The notes below the pieces were generated by a model. The model made no database searches and was not told the origin of the DNA. It was given only the letters and a program-made list of their open reading frames with translations. A stretch of DNA of 64,000 nt from the NCBI RefSeq assembly GCF_005405905.1, contig NZ_BJHU01000032.1:25790-89789 (forward strand), given 5' to 3'. Positions 51,224 to 59,457 of the stretch are shown here, one piece after another (the first letter of the stretch is position 1; each line of letters opens with the position of its first letter). Made by a program: the position numbers and the translations under genes. The stretch is from Acidovorax sp. NB1. Lineage in GTDB: Bacteria > Pseudomonadota > Gammaproteobacteria > Burkholderiales > Burkholderiaceae_C.

Positions 51224-52032
51224 TGAATGGCACGGCCACCATGGCCTCGTTGCCATCCTTGTTCGATCTGACCGGCCAGCGAGCGCTGGTGACGGGTGCT
51301 GCCAGCGGTCTCGGGCTGGCGATTACAGAAGCCCTTCTGGAGGCGGGTGCGGAAGTCGTGCTGTCTGATAGCAATGCCCAGGCGCTGGACGCCGAAGTGC
51401 AGCGTCTGCGCAAGGCATACACGAAGGTGCAGCAGCGGGTGATGGACGTCAGCGACGGCGCCGAGGTAGACCGCCACATCGACGCCATCGCGGCCGAAGG
51501 GCCCATCGATTGCGTGTTTGCCAATGCTGGCATGAGCGCTGGACGTGGCTTCCTGGCCGAGCAAGGCCGTCTGGAAAATGTGGACCCGGCAGCTTGGGAA
51601 AAGGTCCTCCAGGTGAACCTGACGGGCGTGCTGACCACGCTGCGCGCCGCCAGCCGCCACATGAAGCCCCGCCGACAAGGACGGATCATCGTGACCTCGT
51701 CCATCGCCGGACTGAGGTCGGAGGCACATTCCGGCTACGCCTACGTGGCCTCCAAGGCCGCGGTGAACAACGTGGTGCGCCAGGCAGCTATCGAGCTGGC
51801 GCCGTTCAACATCCTGGTCAACGCCATCGCTCCCGGCCCCTTTGCCACCGGCATCAACGGAGGCCGCCTGCGTTTGCAGGAGAGCGCCGAACGCATGCGC
51901 ACCTACATCCCACTGGGCCGCATCGCCCAGCCGCATGAGATCCAGGGGCTGGCGCTGCTGCTGGCTTCGCCGGCTTCCAGCTACATGACCGGAGTCATCA
52001 TCCCCATCGACGGTGGTGCCAGCGCACGTTAG
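51223..52032 (+). CDS. Short-chain dehydrogenase/reductase, copy 3
   Basis: A 269-residue SDR with TGAASGLGLA, the NAGMSAGRG segment, VTSSIAG and YVASKAAVNN catalytic motif, and a C-terminal tetramer tail (TGVIIPIDGGASAR). Its start overlaps the NTF2-like stop by one base, so these two are translationally coupled and may act on consecutive intermediates. Confidence 0.9.
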   Translation: MNGTATMASLPSLFDLTGQRALVTGAASGLGLAITEALLEAGAEVVLSDSNAQALDAEVQRLRKAYTKVQQRVMDVSDGAEVDRHIDAIAAEGPIDCVFANAGMSAGRGFLAEQGRLENVDPAAWEKVLQVNLTGVLTTLRAASRHMKPRRQGRIIVTSSIAGLRSEAHSGYAYVASKAAVNNVVRQAAIELAPFNILVNAIAPGPFATGINGGRLRLQESAERMRTYIPLGRIAQPHEIQGLALLLASPASSYMTGVIIPIDGGASAR

Positions 52033-52089
52033 CGCTGGGGGAGCATCCATCCGTTCACTACAGCCACTACAAAAAGAGGAAACCAAACC

Positions 52090-52389
52090 ATGATCATCGT
52101 CACAGGCCATGTGATCGCGCGCAAGGACACGGAGGAGACCGTTGAGAGACTGGCCGTGGAGCATGTTCTGCGGTCCCGGGCGGAGCCGGGTTGCGTGTCC
52201 CACGAAGTCAGCCGCGACGTGCAACAGCCGCTGCGGTTCGTGTTCTTCGAGCGCTGGAGCGACATGGCCGCACTGCAAGCCCATTTCCGCGTGGAAGCAT
52301 CGCGCACGTTCGCACAGTCAATGGCAAGCTTGTGTCAGGAGCCACCGCAGATCGATATCTATGAGGCGGAAGCTGTTGCGGCACGCTGA
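52090..52389 (+). CDS. Antibiotic biosynthesis monooxygenase (ABM) domain protein
   Basis: A 99-residue ferredoxin-like protein beginning MIIVTGHVIARKDTEETVER, with RSRAEPGCVSHEVSRDVQQP and FFERWSDMAALQAHF, the ABM/YgiN pattern. Members are cofactor-free quinol monooxygenases or small heme-degrading enzymes. It is the last gene of the rightward operon, 57 bases after the third SDR. Confidence 0.85.
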   Translation: MIIVTGHVIARKDTEETVERLAVEHVLRSRAEPGCVSHEVSRDVQQPLRFVFFERWSDMAALQAHFRVEASRTFAQSMASLCQEPPQIDIYEAEAVAAR

Positions 52390-52729
52390 AGGCGCTAGTT
52401 CAAGCCTGGCAATCTAGCCCATGAGATGAATGACAGGACCGATTTTTCGCCGAATGACATTTGTGACCTCAAAACAGGCCAACGCAGCCATTTATTGTTG
52501 AGCGGTGACCGATTCCAGCGCGCTCGATATGAAAGTCCTTACTTCAGCAACCTCGGTGCCAAAACCGCAGGTTTGACTTGTCGTCTTCAGACTGTGAGCA
52601 GCTATGCGTTCCCGCAGCGCTAACGTCCGCTTTGACTCCAGAGAAACACTCCCCGTAGACTTCACAGCGCACCAACCGACGCCTCTAATCCGACGACAGA
52701 GTGAGGCGTGGATTTATACAGATCCCGGG
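52390..52729. other. Gene-free interval between the catabolic locus and the recombinase
   Basis: About 340 bases of moderate GC without a convincing gene. It contains a small hairpin with CGCCTC (52680-52685) and GAGGCG (52703-52708), 21 bases from the recombinase 3' end, that might be a terminator or a recombination-related fold. Nothing else is recognised. Confidence 0.4.
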
Positions 52730-53353
52730 TCAAATCTCCGTTTGTTCTGAGATTTCAAGTGCATCGTCTACTTCTATACCGAGATACCGCACCGTTGATT
52801 CCAGCTTGGAGTGACCAAGCTGCAGTTGCACAGCGCGCAGGTTCTTTGTGCGTCGATAGATCAAAGTCGCCTTGGTCCTGCGCATCGAATGAGTTCCATA
52901 CTCTGAGCGATCGAGCCCAAGTTCATCGACCCAATGTCCAAGAATCCTAGCGTACTGCCGAGTTCCCAGGTGGGGCGATCTGTGCAGTCTGCTGGGGAAT
53001 AGGTAGTCATCAGATTTCAGCGCAGCTTGCTTGATCCAAGCTGATAGGGTGTCCCGAGTCACTGCAGTAATCTCGAACTGGACTGGGCGCTTGGTTTTAC
53101 TTTGCAGAATCGTCGCCCGTGATGCCAATTGATCGCCATGTGACACGTCGCGAACCTTCAATGCAACAAGATCACATCCACGAAGTTTGCTGTCGATGCC
53201 TAAGTTGAAGAGCGCCAGCTCGCGAAGGCGTCGCTCCATCTGAAGTCGCACACGCAGAGCCCAGATTTCCTTGATCTTGAAGGGTGCCTTTTGCCCCACG
53301 ATCTTGCCCTTGTTCCAAGGCTCGTGATGCGCATTGCTGGCCGAAGTGTCCAT
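52730..53353 (-). CDS. Short tyrosine-type recombinase/integrase
   Basis: A 207-residue tyrosine recombinase comprising essentially only the catalytic domain. The Arg in KLRGCDLVALKVRD, the HSMRRTKAT box, LGHS and the nucleophile Tyr in STVRYLGIEVDDA are all visible. The start at 53353 (MDTSASNAHHEPWNKGKIVG) is the N-terminus I know from this short family, which occurs in many copies in Comamonadaceae and other proteobacteria. It lies between the two catabolic loci and may have been involved in joining them. Confidence 0.88.
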   Translation of the reverse strand: MDTSASNAHHEPWNKGKIVGQKAPFKIKEIWALRVRLQMERRLRELALFNLGIDSKLRGCDLVALKVRDVSHGDQLASRATILQSKTKRPVQFEITAVTRDTLSAWIKQAALKSDDYLFPSRLHRSPHLGTRQYARILGHWVDELGLDRSEYGTHSMRRTKATLIYRRTKNLRAVQLQLGHSKLESTVRYLGIEVDDALEISEQTEI

Positions 53354-53790
53354 GGCAGTCCCCCATTGGTGGAGATGGCCTCGGAGCATGCGCGCATGTG
53401 GCACGTAGATATTGCGATTCATCAAAAAAATCACCTAAACCGCAGGGGCGTTTGCTGCAACCTATGCGTAGCCCTCGCGCTGCTTGTGGGGAGCCAACCT
53501 CTGTACATGCGCCAGCTCATCCCGCAAGCTCAGCCAAGACCATCGCCATGCGCGACGGCGCAGTGCCGACGATCTCTGGCTCCGCAATTTGGTACTTCAC
53601 AAATGGGTCTTCTTCGACCCGGGCTGTCATCTCGGCCTTGCCGCACGAGCTTCCGGTTTCTGGGAGTAAGCGGAAATTGGCCTGCTAGTAGCGGAAGGCT
53701 GCAACCGCTGCAATGCTGACCGTCGCGATTGTGGAGGGCGCACTGTTTGTTCGACGCCCGAAGCTAGTAAAGCTGGCGCGTCGAGGTCGC
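53354..53790. other. Intergenic region with a possible gene fragment
   Basis: About 440 bases between the recombinase and the TetR gene. No full gene is recognised. On the minus strand 53630-53517 a 37-codon reading frame (MTARVEEDPFVKYQIAEPE and so on, ending LAELAG) has protein-like composition and an AAGG upstream; it could be a fragment of a larger gene. A part on the plus strand (around 53530-53688) also reads without stops. Neither is assigned. Confidence 0.35.
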
Positions 53791-54384
53791 CTAACGCGCA
53801 TCGCGACGCAACCCGGATGCAAGGGCTAAGAAACCATCTACTGCCTTTTGGGATGCCGAGTGCGGGTCTTCTGCACTGGCGATCCACAGTGACGCCCCAA
53901 GCAATGCGCCCATGATCAGGCGTGCAGTTGCAGGTGCATCAACGGGTCGGATCGTCTTTTCCTCCATGAGTTTCTCGATGCTCCGTTGCGTACTCATGAT
54001 GCAGGAGTTCTGACTGGGCCAGCGAGATGGGTCGCCGAGCGCAGCGGGGCCATCGAGGAACATGATGCGCTGGATCTCCGGCTCCAGCGCCATTTGGACG
54101 TAGGCGATGCTTTCGTCGATGAAGCCATCCCATGTCGTATCTGCCTTCTCCACGATGGCGGTGAGCCGAGCTGTCATCTCCCCATCGATCTGCGCTATCA
54201 CCGCCTCGAGCAAACCCTTCTTGTCACCGAAGTGGTGGTAGAGGGCACCGCGCGTAAGTCCTGCCTGGGCCGTCAATACGTCCATCGAACTCTCCGCGAA
54301 TCCCTGTGTGGCGAATGCTTCCCTCGCCGCTTTGATGAGCTTGGTACGAGTCTCCAAGATCTTGTCCGAACGCTTCTGTGCCAT
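53791..54384 (-). CDS. TetR family transcriptional regulator
   Basis: A 197-residue repressor with an N-terminal helix-turn-helix (TKLIKAAREAFATQGFAESSMD, AGLTRGALYHHFGDKKGLLEAV) and a helical ligand domain. It is divergent from the acyl-CoA ligase operon, 163 bases apart, and that gap contains several palindromic GTATGT/ACATAC words, the likely operators. The start at 54384 opens at the family N-terminus; an ATG at 54426 is possible but lies inside the operator array. The ligand is probably the acid or acyl-CoA handled by the operon. Confidence 0.9.
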   Translation of the reverse strand: MAQKRSDKILETRTKLIKAAREAFATQGFAESSMDVLTAQAGLTRGALYHHFGDKKGLLEAVIAQIDGEMTARLTAIVEKADTTWDGFIDESIAYVQMALEPEIQRIMFLDGPAALGDPSRWPSQNSCIMSTQRSIEKLMEEKTIRPVDAPATARLIMGALLGASLWIASAEDPHSASQKAVDGFLALASGLRRDAR

Positions 54385-54408
54385 GAAATCCTCAAATTGA
54401 CCTACGTT

Positions 54409-54470
54409 GCGTATGTTAGTTGACATACGCCGTGTATGTGAAATAAGATGCTCGCATACGAAACGTATGT
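54409..54470. promoter_or_regulatory. Candidate TetR operator array
   Basis: GCGTATGT-TAGTTG-ACATACGC (54409-54430) is a perfect 8-6-8 inverted repeat. ACATAC-GCCGT-GTATGT overlaps it (54423-54439). CATACG-AAA-CGTATG (54455-54469) is a perfect 6-3-6 repeat. All use the half-site GTATGT/CGTATG. Confidence 0.75.
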
Positions 54471-54547
54471 TAACTGCGGCGAGCACTCTGGAGAGGGGCT
54501 GCCACCGCCTGACCAATTTGGACTTGTTTGGAACCGGGGGTATAGCG

Positions 54548-56194
54548 ATGAGCATCTATGAGCAGGGACTTGATCGAAACAGCGCCAACTTCGCGCCGCT
54601 TTCGCCAACGAGTTTCGTTGAGCGAAGTGCCGAAGTCTTCGGCGAAATGCCCGCCGTGGTTCATGGTGATCGACGTTTTACTTGGTCCCAATGCAGGGAT
54701 CGTTCCGCACGGCTGGCTGCCGTACTCCAACAGTTCGGCGTTCGAAGAGGCGACACGGTCAGCGTCATGCTTGCCAACACACCCGAGATGATCGAGGCGC
54801 ACTACGCGGTGCCAGGTATCAATGCGGTGCTGAACACGCTAAACACCCGCCTCGACGCAGAGCTGCTTGCGTGGCAGATGAATCATTGCGAGACGAAGGT
54901 GCTGATCACCGACAGCGAGTTCGCCCCGGTGATGCGGCAAGCACTGGCCACACTCAAGCAGGTTCATGCTCGCACGCCGATCGTGATCGATGTTTGCGAT
55001 CCTGAATATGCAGGCACGCATGAGTGCGTCGGCCAGCATGCGTACGAGCTGCTACTGGCAACACACGCGCCGGTTAGCAGGCTGCAGGGGCCGCTTGACG
55101 AATGGGATGCGATTGCCGTCAGCTATACCTCGGGCACGACCGGCGATCCTAAGGGCGTTGTGACACACCATCGCGGTGCGTACCTGAACGCGGTGTGCAA
55201 CGTCGCGGTCTGGACGATGCCCCATTTCTCGCGCTACCTCTGGACGTTGCCGATGTTTCACTGCAACGGCTGGTGCTTCCCCTGGACGGTGGCGCTTCTG
55301 GGTGGGGTGCACGTGTGTCTGCGGAAGGTGGAGGCTAGAGCGATCTTCGCGGCTATACAAGATCACAACGTTGATCACTACAGCGCGGCGCCGATCGTGC
55401 ACAACCTCTTGATCGCAGCGCCCGCTGAAGACCGGCGCAAGATTGGACACAAGGTGCGAGCGATGGTGGCAGGCTCTGCGCCGCCCGCCGCCATGATCGA
55501 GGGAATGGATCGTCTCGGTATCGAGCTCATCCACGTCTATGGACTCACGGAGGTATATGGACCAGCCGCCGTATCGTCCAAGAAGCCTTTCTGGGAGCAA
55601 GCCAGCCTGAGCGAGCAGGTTCGCTTGAATGGAAGGCAGGGCGTGCGCTACCCCCTGCAAGAAGGCATGACGGTGCGCGACCCGCTCACGCTGCAGGAAG
55701 TGCCGGCCGACGGCGAAACCATCGGCGAAATCATGTTTCGGGGAAACCTTGTGATGAAAGGCTACCTGAAGAATGAGGCGGCCACCCGCAGCGCTTTTGA
55801 TGGTGGCTGGTTTCATACAGGCGACCTCGCGGTGATCGAGCCAGATGGCTACGCCAAGATTCGCGATCGCAGCAAGGACGTGATCATCTCAGGGGGGGAG
55901 AACATCAGTTCGATCGAGGTCGAGGATGTTCTCTATAGCCATCCAGCAGTCTTGTCGTGTGCGGTTGTAGCAAAGCCCGACGCCCGATGGGGCGAGACGC
56001 CATTGGCATTCGTCGAATTGCGGCCCGGCGCCGAGGCCACGGCCGAAGAGCTGATAGCTCACTGCCGAACGATGCTCGCGAAATACAAGATCCCGCGCGA
56101 AATTCGATTCGAGGCACTGCCCAAAACAGCCACCGGAAAGATCCAGAAGTTCCAGCTCCGCCGCAAGGCCAGTTCCGTGGAAGCGCTCGAATGA
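54548..56194 (+). CDS. AMP-dependent acyl-CoA synthetase
   Basis: A 548-residue adenylate-forming ligase with the P-loop-like SYTSGTTGDPKGVVTHHRG, the A5 motif VYGLTEVYGP, the A7/A8 region WFHTGDLAVIEPDGYAKIRD and SKDVIISGGENISSIEVED, and the A10 lysine segment LPKTATGKIQKFQLR. It resembles medium-chain or aryl acyl-CoA ligases. It is first in the TetR-controlled operon and probably activates a carboxylic acid substrate. The start at 54548 fits the family; longer readings enter the operator region. Confidence 0.93.
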   Translation: MSIYEQGLDRNSANFAPLSPTSFVERSAEVFGEMPAVVHGDRRFTWSQCRDRSARLAAVLQQFGVRRGDTVSVMLANTPEMIEAHYAVPGINAVLNTLNTRLDAELLAWQMNHCETKVLITDSEFAPVMRQALATLKQVHARTPIVIDVCDPEYAGTHECVGQHAYELLLATHAPVSRLQGPLDEWDAIAVSYTSGTTGDPKGVVTHHRGAYLNAVCNVAVWTMPHFSRYLWTLPMFHCNGWCFPWTVALLGGVHVCLRKVEARAIFAAIQDHNVDHYSAAPIVHNLLIAAPAEDRRKIGHKVRAMVAGSAPPAAMIEGMDRLGIELIHVYGLTEVYGPAAVSSKKPFWEQASLSEQVRLNGRQGVRYPLQEGMTVRDPLTLQEVPADGETIGEIMFRGNLVMKGYLKNEAATRSAFDGGWFHTGDLAVIEPDGYAKIRDRSKDVIISGGENISSIEVEDVLYSHPAVLSCAVVAKPDARWGETPLAFVELRPGAEATAEELIAHCRTMLAKYKIPREIRFEALPKTATGKIQKFQLRRKASSVEALE

Positions 56195-56359
56195 TCGCGT
56201 CCTGAGCTTCTTAGCGCTTCCCTGCTTTCCACCTTCCAGCGGCACCGACCTTGCAGGGAACTCTCCACCACCGGTGGCGAGTGCCTGCACACGTCCATTT
56301 GACCGTCAACCCAGCCGAACAAGCGGCCCTAACCCGTCTCACCTTGCACAGGAGCATTC

Positions 56360-56839
56360 ATGACCGATAGTCTCACCAACTACGAGTCGCCATCGATGAT
56401 TTCTGACGCGGCGACGCAGGCATCCCTTGATGCCTTCATCGCCCGGACACTCCATGCGCTGTCCATGCCCGAATCTGGCATCGCAGCGTACTTCGCGGAT
56501 CCGGACATAGTGATCACCGGCCCCGGACTGGACGAGTGCTTCATCGGTCCTGAGATGGCGCAGGCAGGCGCGCGTTGGATGACCACGCTGGGGATCCGGT
56601 GGGAGCCGAAGATCATCATGTCCTGGATGCAGGGCGATATCGCCTGGACACAAATCCGCATCGATGGCCACAAAACGGAGCGCGGTGCGCCTGCAGTGAT
56701 CCCGTATCTGTCGACCGGAATATTCAGGCGCAAGACAGACGGCTGGACCTGGCTGTATTGGGGGGGCTCTGAGCTGCAGAAGGAGCCTCGCATGCACGGC
56801 AGGCGCGATGGCGGACGTGTTGCAGGACCACCCCGATGA
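56360..56839 (+). CDS. NTF2/SnoaL-like protein
   Basis: A 159-residue protein with an NTF2-like cone fold (LDAFIARTLHALSMPESGIA, AYFADPDIVITGPGLDECFI, GRWTWLYWGGSE-like C-terminal strand). Such folds serve as small ligand-binding domains, dehydratases or isomerases. It overlaps the AcoX-like gene by four bases, so the two are co-translated. No catalytic residues can be assigned. Confidence 0.7.
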   Translation: MTDSLTNYESPSMISDAATQASLDAFIARTLHALSMPESGIAAYFADPDIVITGPGLDECFIGPEMAQAGARWMTTLGIRWEPKIIMSWMQGDIAWTQIRIDGHKTERGAPAVIPYLSTGIFRRKTDGWTWLYWGGSELQKEPRMHGRRDGGRVAGPPR

Positions 56840-58017
56840 ACAGCCGAAAGTTGCTAGCTACAGCGAGCGTCAACCCGTCGCCTCATCGAACTGGGCCTAG
56901 CAAGAGGCTAGGCCTCATCGTCAATCCGATCGCAGGCATGGGCGGGCGAGTCGGCCTGAAAGGGACCGATGGCTCCGCCATCCTGGATGAGGCGAGACGC
57001 CTTGGTGCGCAACCTGTTTCAAGCGCAAGAGCGCTGCAGGCGTTGCACAAGCTCACAGCATCGGGTGTCGAATTTTCGTTGGTCACGGGGCAAGGGCACC
57101 TTGGCGAAGACGTTGCGCGACTGGCCGGCTTGCACCCAAACGTGGTCTATGGGCAGTTACACCCAAGAAGCACATCCGTGGACACGCAAGGCGCCGTGGC
57201 CGCAATGATCGCAGCGGGAGTCGACCTGCTGATATTTGCAGGGGGTGACGGCACAGCGCGCGATGTGTTGGGCGTCGTGGGGGAGCGGGTACCGGTGTTG
57301 GGCATTCCCACGGGCGTGAAGATGTATTCCGCCGTCTTTGGCACGAACGCACAAAACGCGGGCGACCTGGCAGCACGCTTCATAAAAGGCGATCCGTCAG
57401 TACGGCTCCGCGAGGCCGAGGTTATGGACATCGACGAGGTGGCCATGCGGGAAGACCGGATGGCGGCCCGACTCTACGGATATGCGCAAAGCCCCCATCA
57501 CCGTCAGCTTACCCAAAACGCCAAGGCGGGATCCGGCTTTTCCGAGAACGTGGCGCTTGAAGCTGTCTCCCGGCAACTGGCCCGGGAGATGCGCCCAGGG
57601 TGCCTTTACATCTTAGGCCCAGGCACTACGACCCGTCGGGTGATGTCGGCACTCGGTTTGCCTAAAACGCTACTCGGTGTCGATGCTGTACTGGACGGAA
57701 CACTTGTTGGCGCAGACCTCAATGAAAACGCGCTGCTGCAACTGATGCAAGGGCGCGAAACATACATCGTCGTGAGCGTGCTCGGCGGGCATGGCAGCTT
57801 GTTTGGAAGAGGCAACCAGCAGATCAGCGCAGAGGTGATTCGACAGGTCGGACGTGACCACATCCAGGTCGTCACAACCCTGGAGAAGCTCATTGCATTG
57901 GACGCAGGTGCGCTGCACGTCGATACAGGCGATGAAGAAATCGACGCCATGTTGAGCGGCTACATGTCGCTTCACACGGCGCCTGATCGCAAGGTGTATT
58001 TCAAAGTCAGATCGTGA
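56836..58017 (+). CDS. ATP-NAD/AcoX-type kinase family protein
   Basis: A 393-residue protein of the ATP-NAD kinase/AcoX superfamily. It has LGLIVNPIAGMGGRVGLKGT, the diagnostic GGDGTARDV motif near residue 135, VLGIPTGVKMYSAVF and a C-terminal LGPGTTTRRVM segment with GVDAV. AcoX was first named from acetoin operons, and its function remains poorly known. No acetoin dehydrogenase genes are here. It lies directly before the split P-protein genes. Confidence 0.85.
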   Translation: MNSRKLLATASVNPSPHRTGPSKRLGLIVNPIAGMGGRVGLKGTDGSAILDEARRLGAQPVSSARALQALHKLTASGVEFSLVTGQGHLGEDVARLAGLHPNVVYGQLHPRSTSVDTQGAVAAMIAAGVDLLIFAGGDGTARDVLGVVGERVPVLGIPTGVKMYSAVFGTNAQNAGDLAARFIKGDPSVRLREAEVMDIDEVAMREDRMAARLYGYAQSPHHRQLTQNAKAGSGFSENVALEAVSRQLAREMRPGCLYILGPGTTTRRVMSALGLPKTLLGVDAVLDGTLVGADLNENALLQLMQGRETYIVVSVLGGHGSLFGRGNQQISAEVIRQVGRDHIQVVTTLEKLIALDAGALHVDTGDEEIDAMLSGYMSLHTAPDRKVYFKVRS

Positions 58018-58053
58018 CCTTATCAATGCCAAGTTTACGCAAAGGAAATCAAG

Positions 58054-59457
58054 ATGAATAACGGTACAGCCCATCCCTACATGGCGAATTCGGTGCCCTC
58101 GATCAAGCGGGAGATGCTTGACGCCATCGGTGTCGAGACCATCGAAGAGCTATTCGAGCAGATTCCAACCGGGCATCGCCTCCAGCGGCCAATCGACCTG
58201 CCACCTGCGCTCGCCGAAAGCGAACTGCGCCGACACCTGGTGACCACACTTACCAAGAACAAAACCGCCGAGCAGAACCTCAACTTTCTTGGGGCCGGTT
58301 GCTGGCAGCATCACGTTCCCGCAGCCTGCGACGAGGTCGTGCGCCGCAACGAATGGCTGACCTCGGTTTTCGGGGAGCCCAGCTCCGATCACGGTCGCAA
58401 CCAGGCGTGGTTCGAGTTCTGCAGCCAGCTTGGGGAATTGCTCGACATGGATCTGGTCGGCTTGCCTGTTCGTAGCTGGGGTGTTGCTGCTGGGCACGCG
58501 ATCCGCATGGCATCGAGAATCACCAGTCGAAACGAGGTCATTGTCGTCCGTGCGATTGACCCAGAGCGACTCGCTGTCATCCAGAACCTGTGTGAACCGG
58601 TCGATATGGCTAGCCATATCGCGATCCGCATGGTCGACTACGACCCCTCGACCGGCCTGATGGATCTTGACCATTTGCGGGCGACGATCAGCTCGAAGAC
58701 CGCTGCCGTGTACTTCGAAACGCCGTCGTACTTTGGCGTGATCGAGAAGCATGGCGCTGCCATCGCTGAGATTGCGCATGCTGCCGGTGCCGAGGTGATC
58801 GTGGGCGTGGACGCCATCTCTCTTGGTGTCCTGTCAGCGCCAGTCAGCTATGGCGCGGATATCGTCGTAGGAACGACCCAGCCGCTGGGTGTACACATGA
58901 ATGGCGGTGGAGGCTCTGCGGGATTTATCGCCTCGCGGGATGACGAGCGCTACGCCCATCAATACCCCACGCTGTTCATCAGCATCTCCGAGACGACCAA
59001 AGAAGGCGAGTATGGGTTCGGGCTGAGTCTCTTCGAACAATCGTCGTACGGACTGCGCGACAAGGGCAATGACTGGACAGGGCATTCCGTCTATATGTGG
59101 GCGATCGCAAATGCGGTGTACATGGCCATGATGGGTCCCAAGGGCTTCGAGGAAGTTGGCGAACTCATTCTTCAGCGCGCGCACCACGCCGCACGCTTGC
59201 TAGGAGAAGTCCCCGGGGTGCGCGTCACTTTTCCCAATGGATTCTTCAAGGAGTTTGTCATCAACTTCGATGACACCGGAGTTCCTGTGGCGCAAATCAA
59301 TAAGCGTCTTCTCGCGCATGGGATCTTCGGCGGCAAAGACTTGAGCAAGGACTTCCCGGAGCTCGGTGCAAGCGCCTTGTACTGCGTGACCGAGATCCAC
59401 ACACTGGCCGACATCGAGCGCCTGGCCGACGCTCTCAAGAAAGTGACTCAAGCATGA
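58054..59457 (+). CDS. Divergent glycine dehydrogenase (decarboxylating) subunit 1 homologue, GcvPA-like
   Basis: A 467-residue PLP-fold protein matching the N-terminal half of glycine decarboxylase. It starts with SIKREMLDAIGVETIEELFE and keeps NFLGAGCWQHHVPA where GcvPA has FLGAGxYDHYIPA. The next conserved region differs: GEPSSDHGRNQAW replaces the family's QPEISQGTLQ, and LVGLPVRSWGVAAGHA replaces the SMYDGATAxAEA loop. This suggests another substrate. Start ATG has AAAGGAAA upstream. It overlaps the GcvPB-like gene by four bases. Confidence 0.82.
   Translation: MNNGTAHPYMANSVPSIKREMLDAIGVETIEELFEQIPTGHRLQRPIDLPPALAESELRRHLVTTLTKNKTAEQNLNFLGAGCWQHHVPAACDEVVRRNEWLTSVFGEPSSDHGRNQAWFEFCSQLGELLDMDLVGLPVRSWGVAAGHAIRMASRITSRNEVIVVRAIDPERLAVIQNLCEPVDMASHIAIRMVDYDPSTGLMDLDHLRATISSKTAAVYFETPSYFGVIEKHGAAIAEIAHAAGAEVIVGVDAISLGVLSAPVSYGADIVVGTTQPLGVHMNGGGGSAGFIASRDDERYAHQYPTLFISISETTKEGEYGFGLSLFEQSSYGLRDKGNDWTGHSVYMWAIANAVYMAMMGPKGFEEVGELILQRAHHAARLLGEVPGVRVTFPNGFFKEFVINFDDTGVPVAQINKRLLAHGIFGGKDLSKDFPELGASALYCVTEIHTLADIERLADALKKVTQA

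Noticed and set aside
52426..52623. 65-codon open frame between the ABM gene and the recombinase
   Set aside because: No ribosome site, no recognisable family and composition not different from other short frames in the gap.
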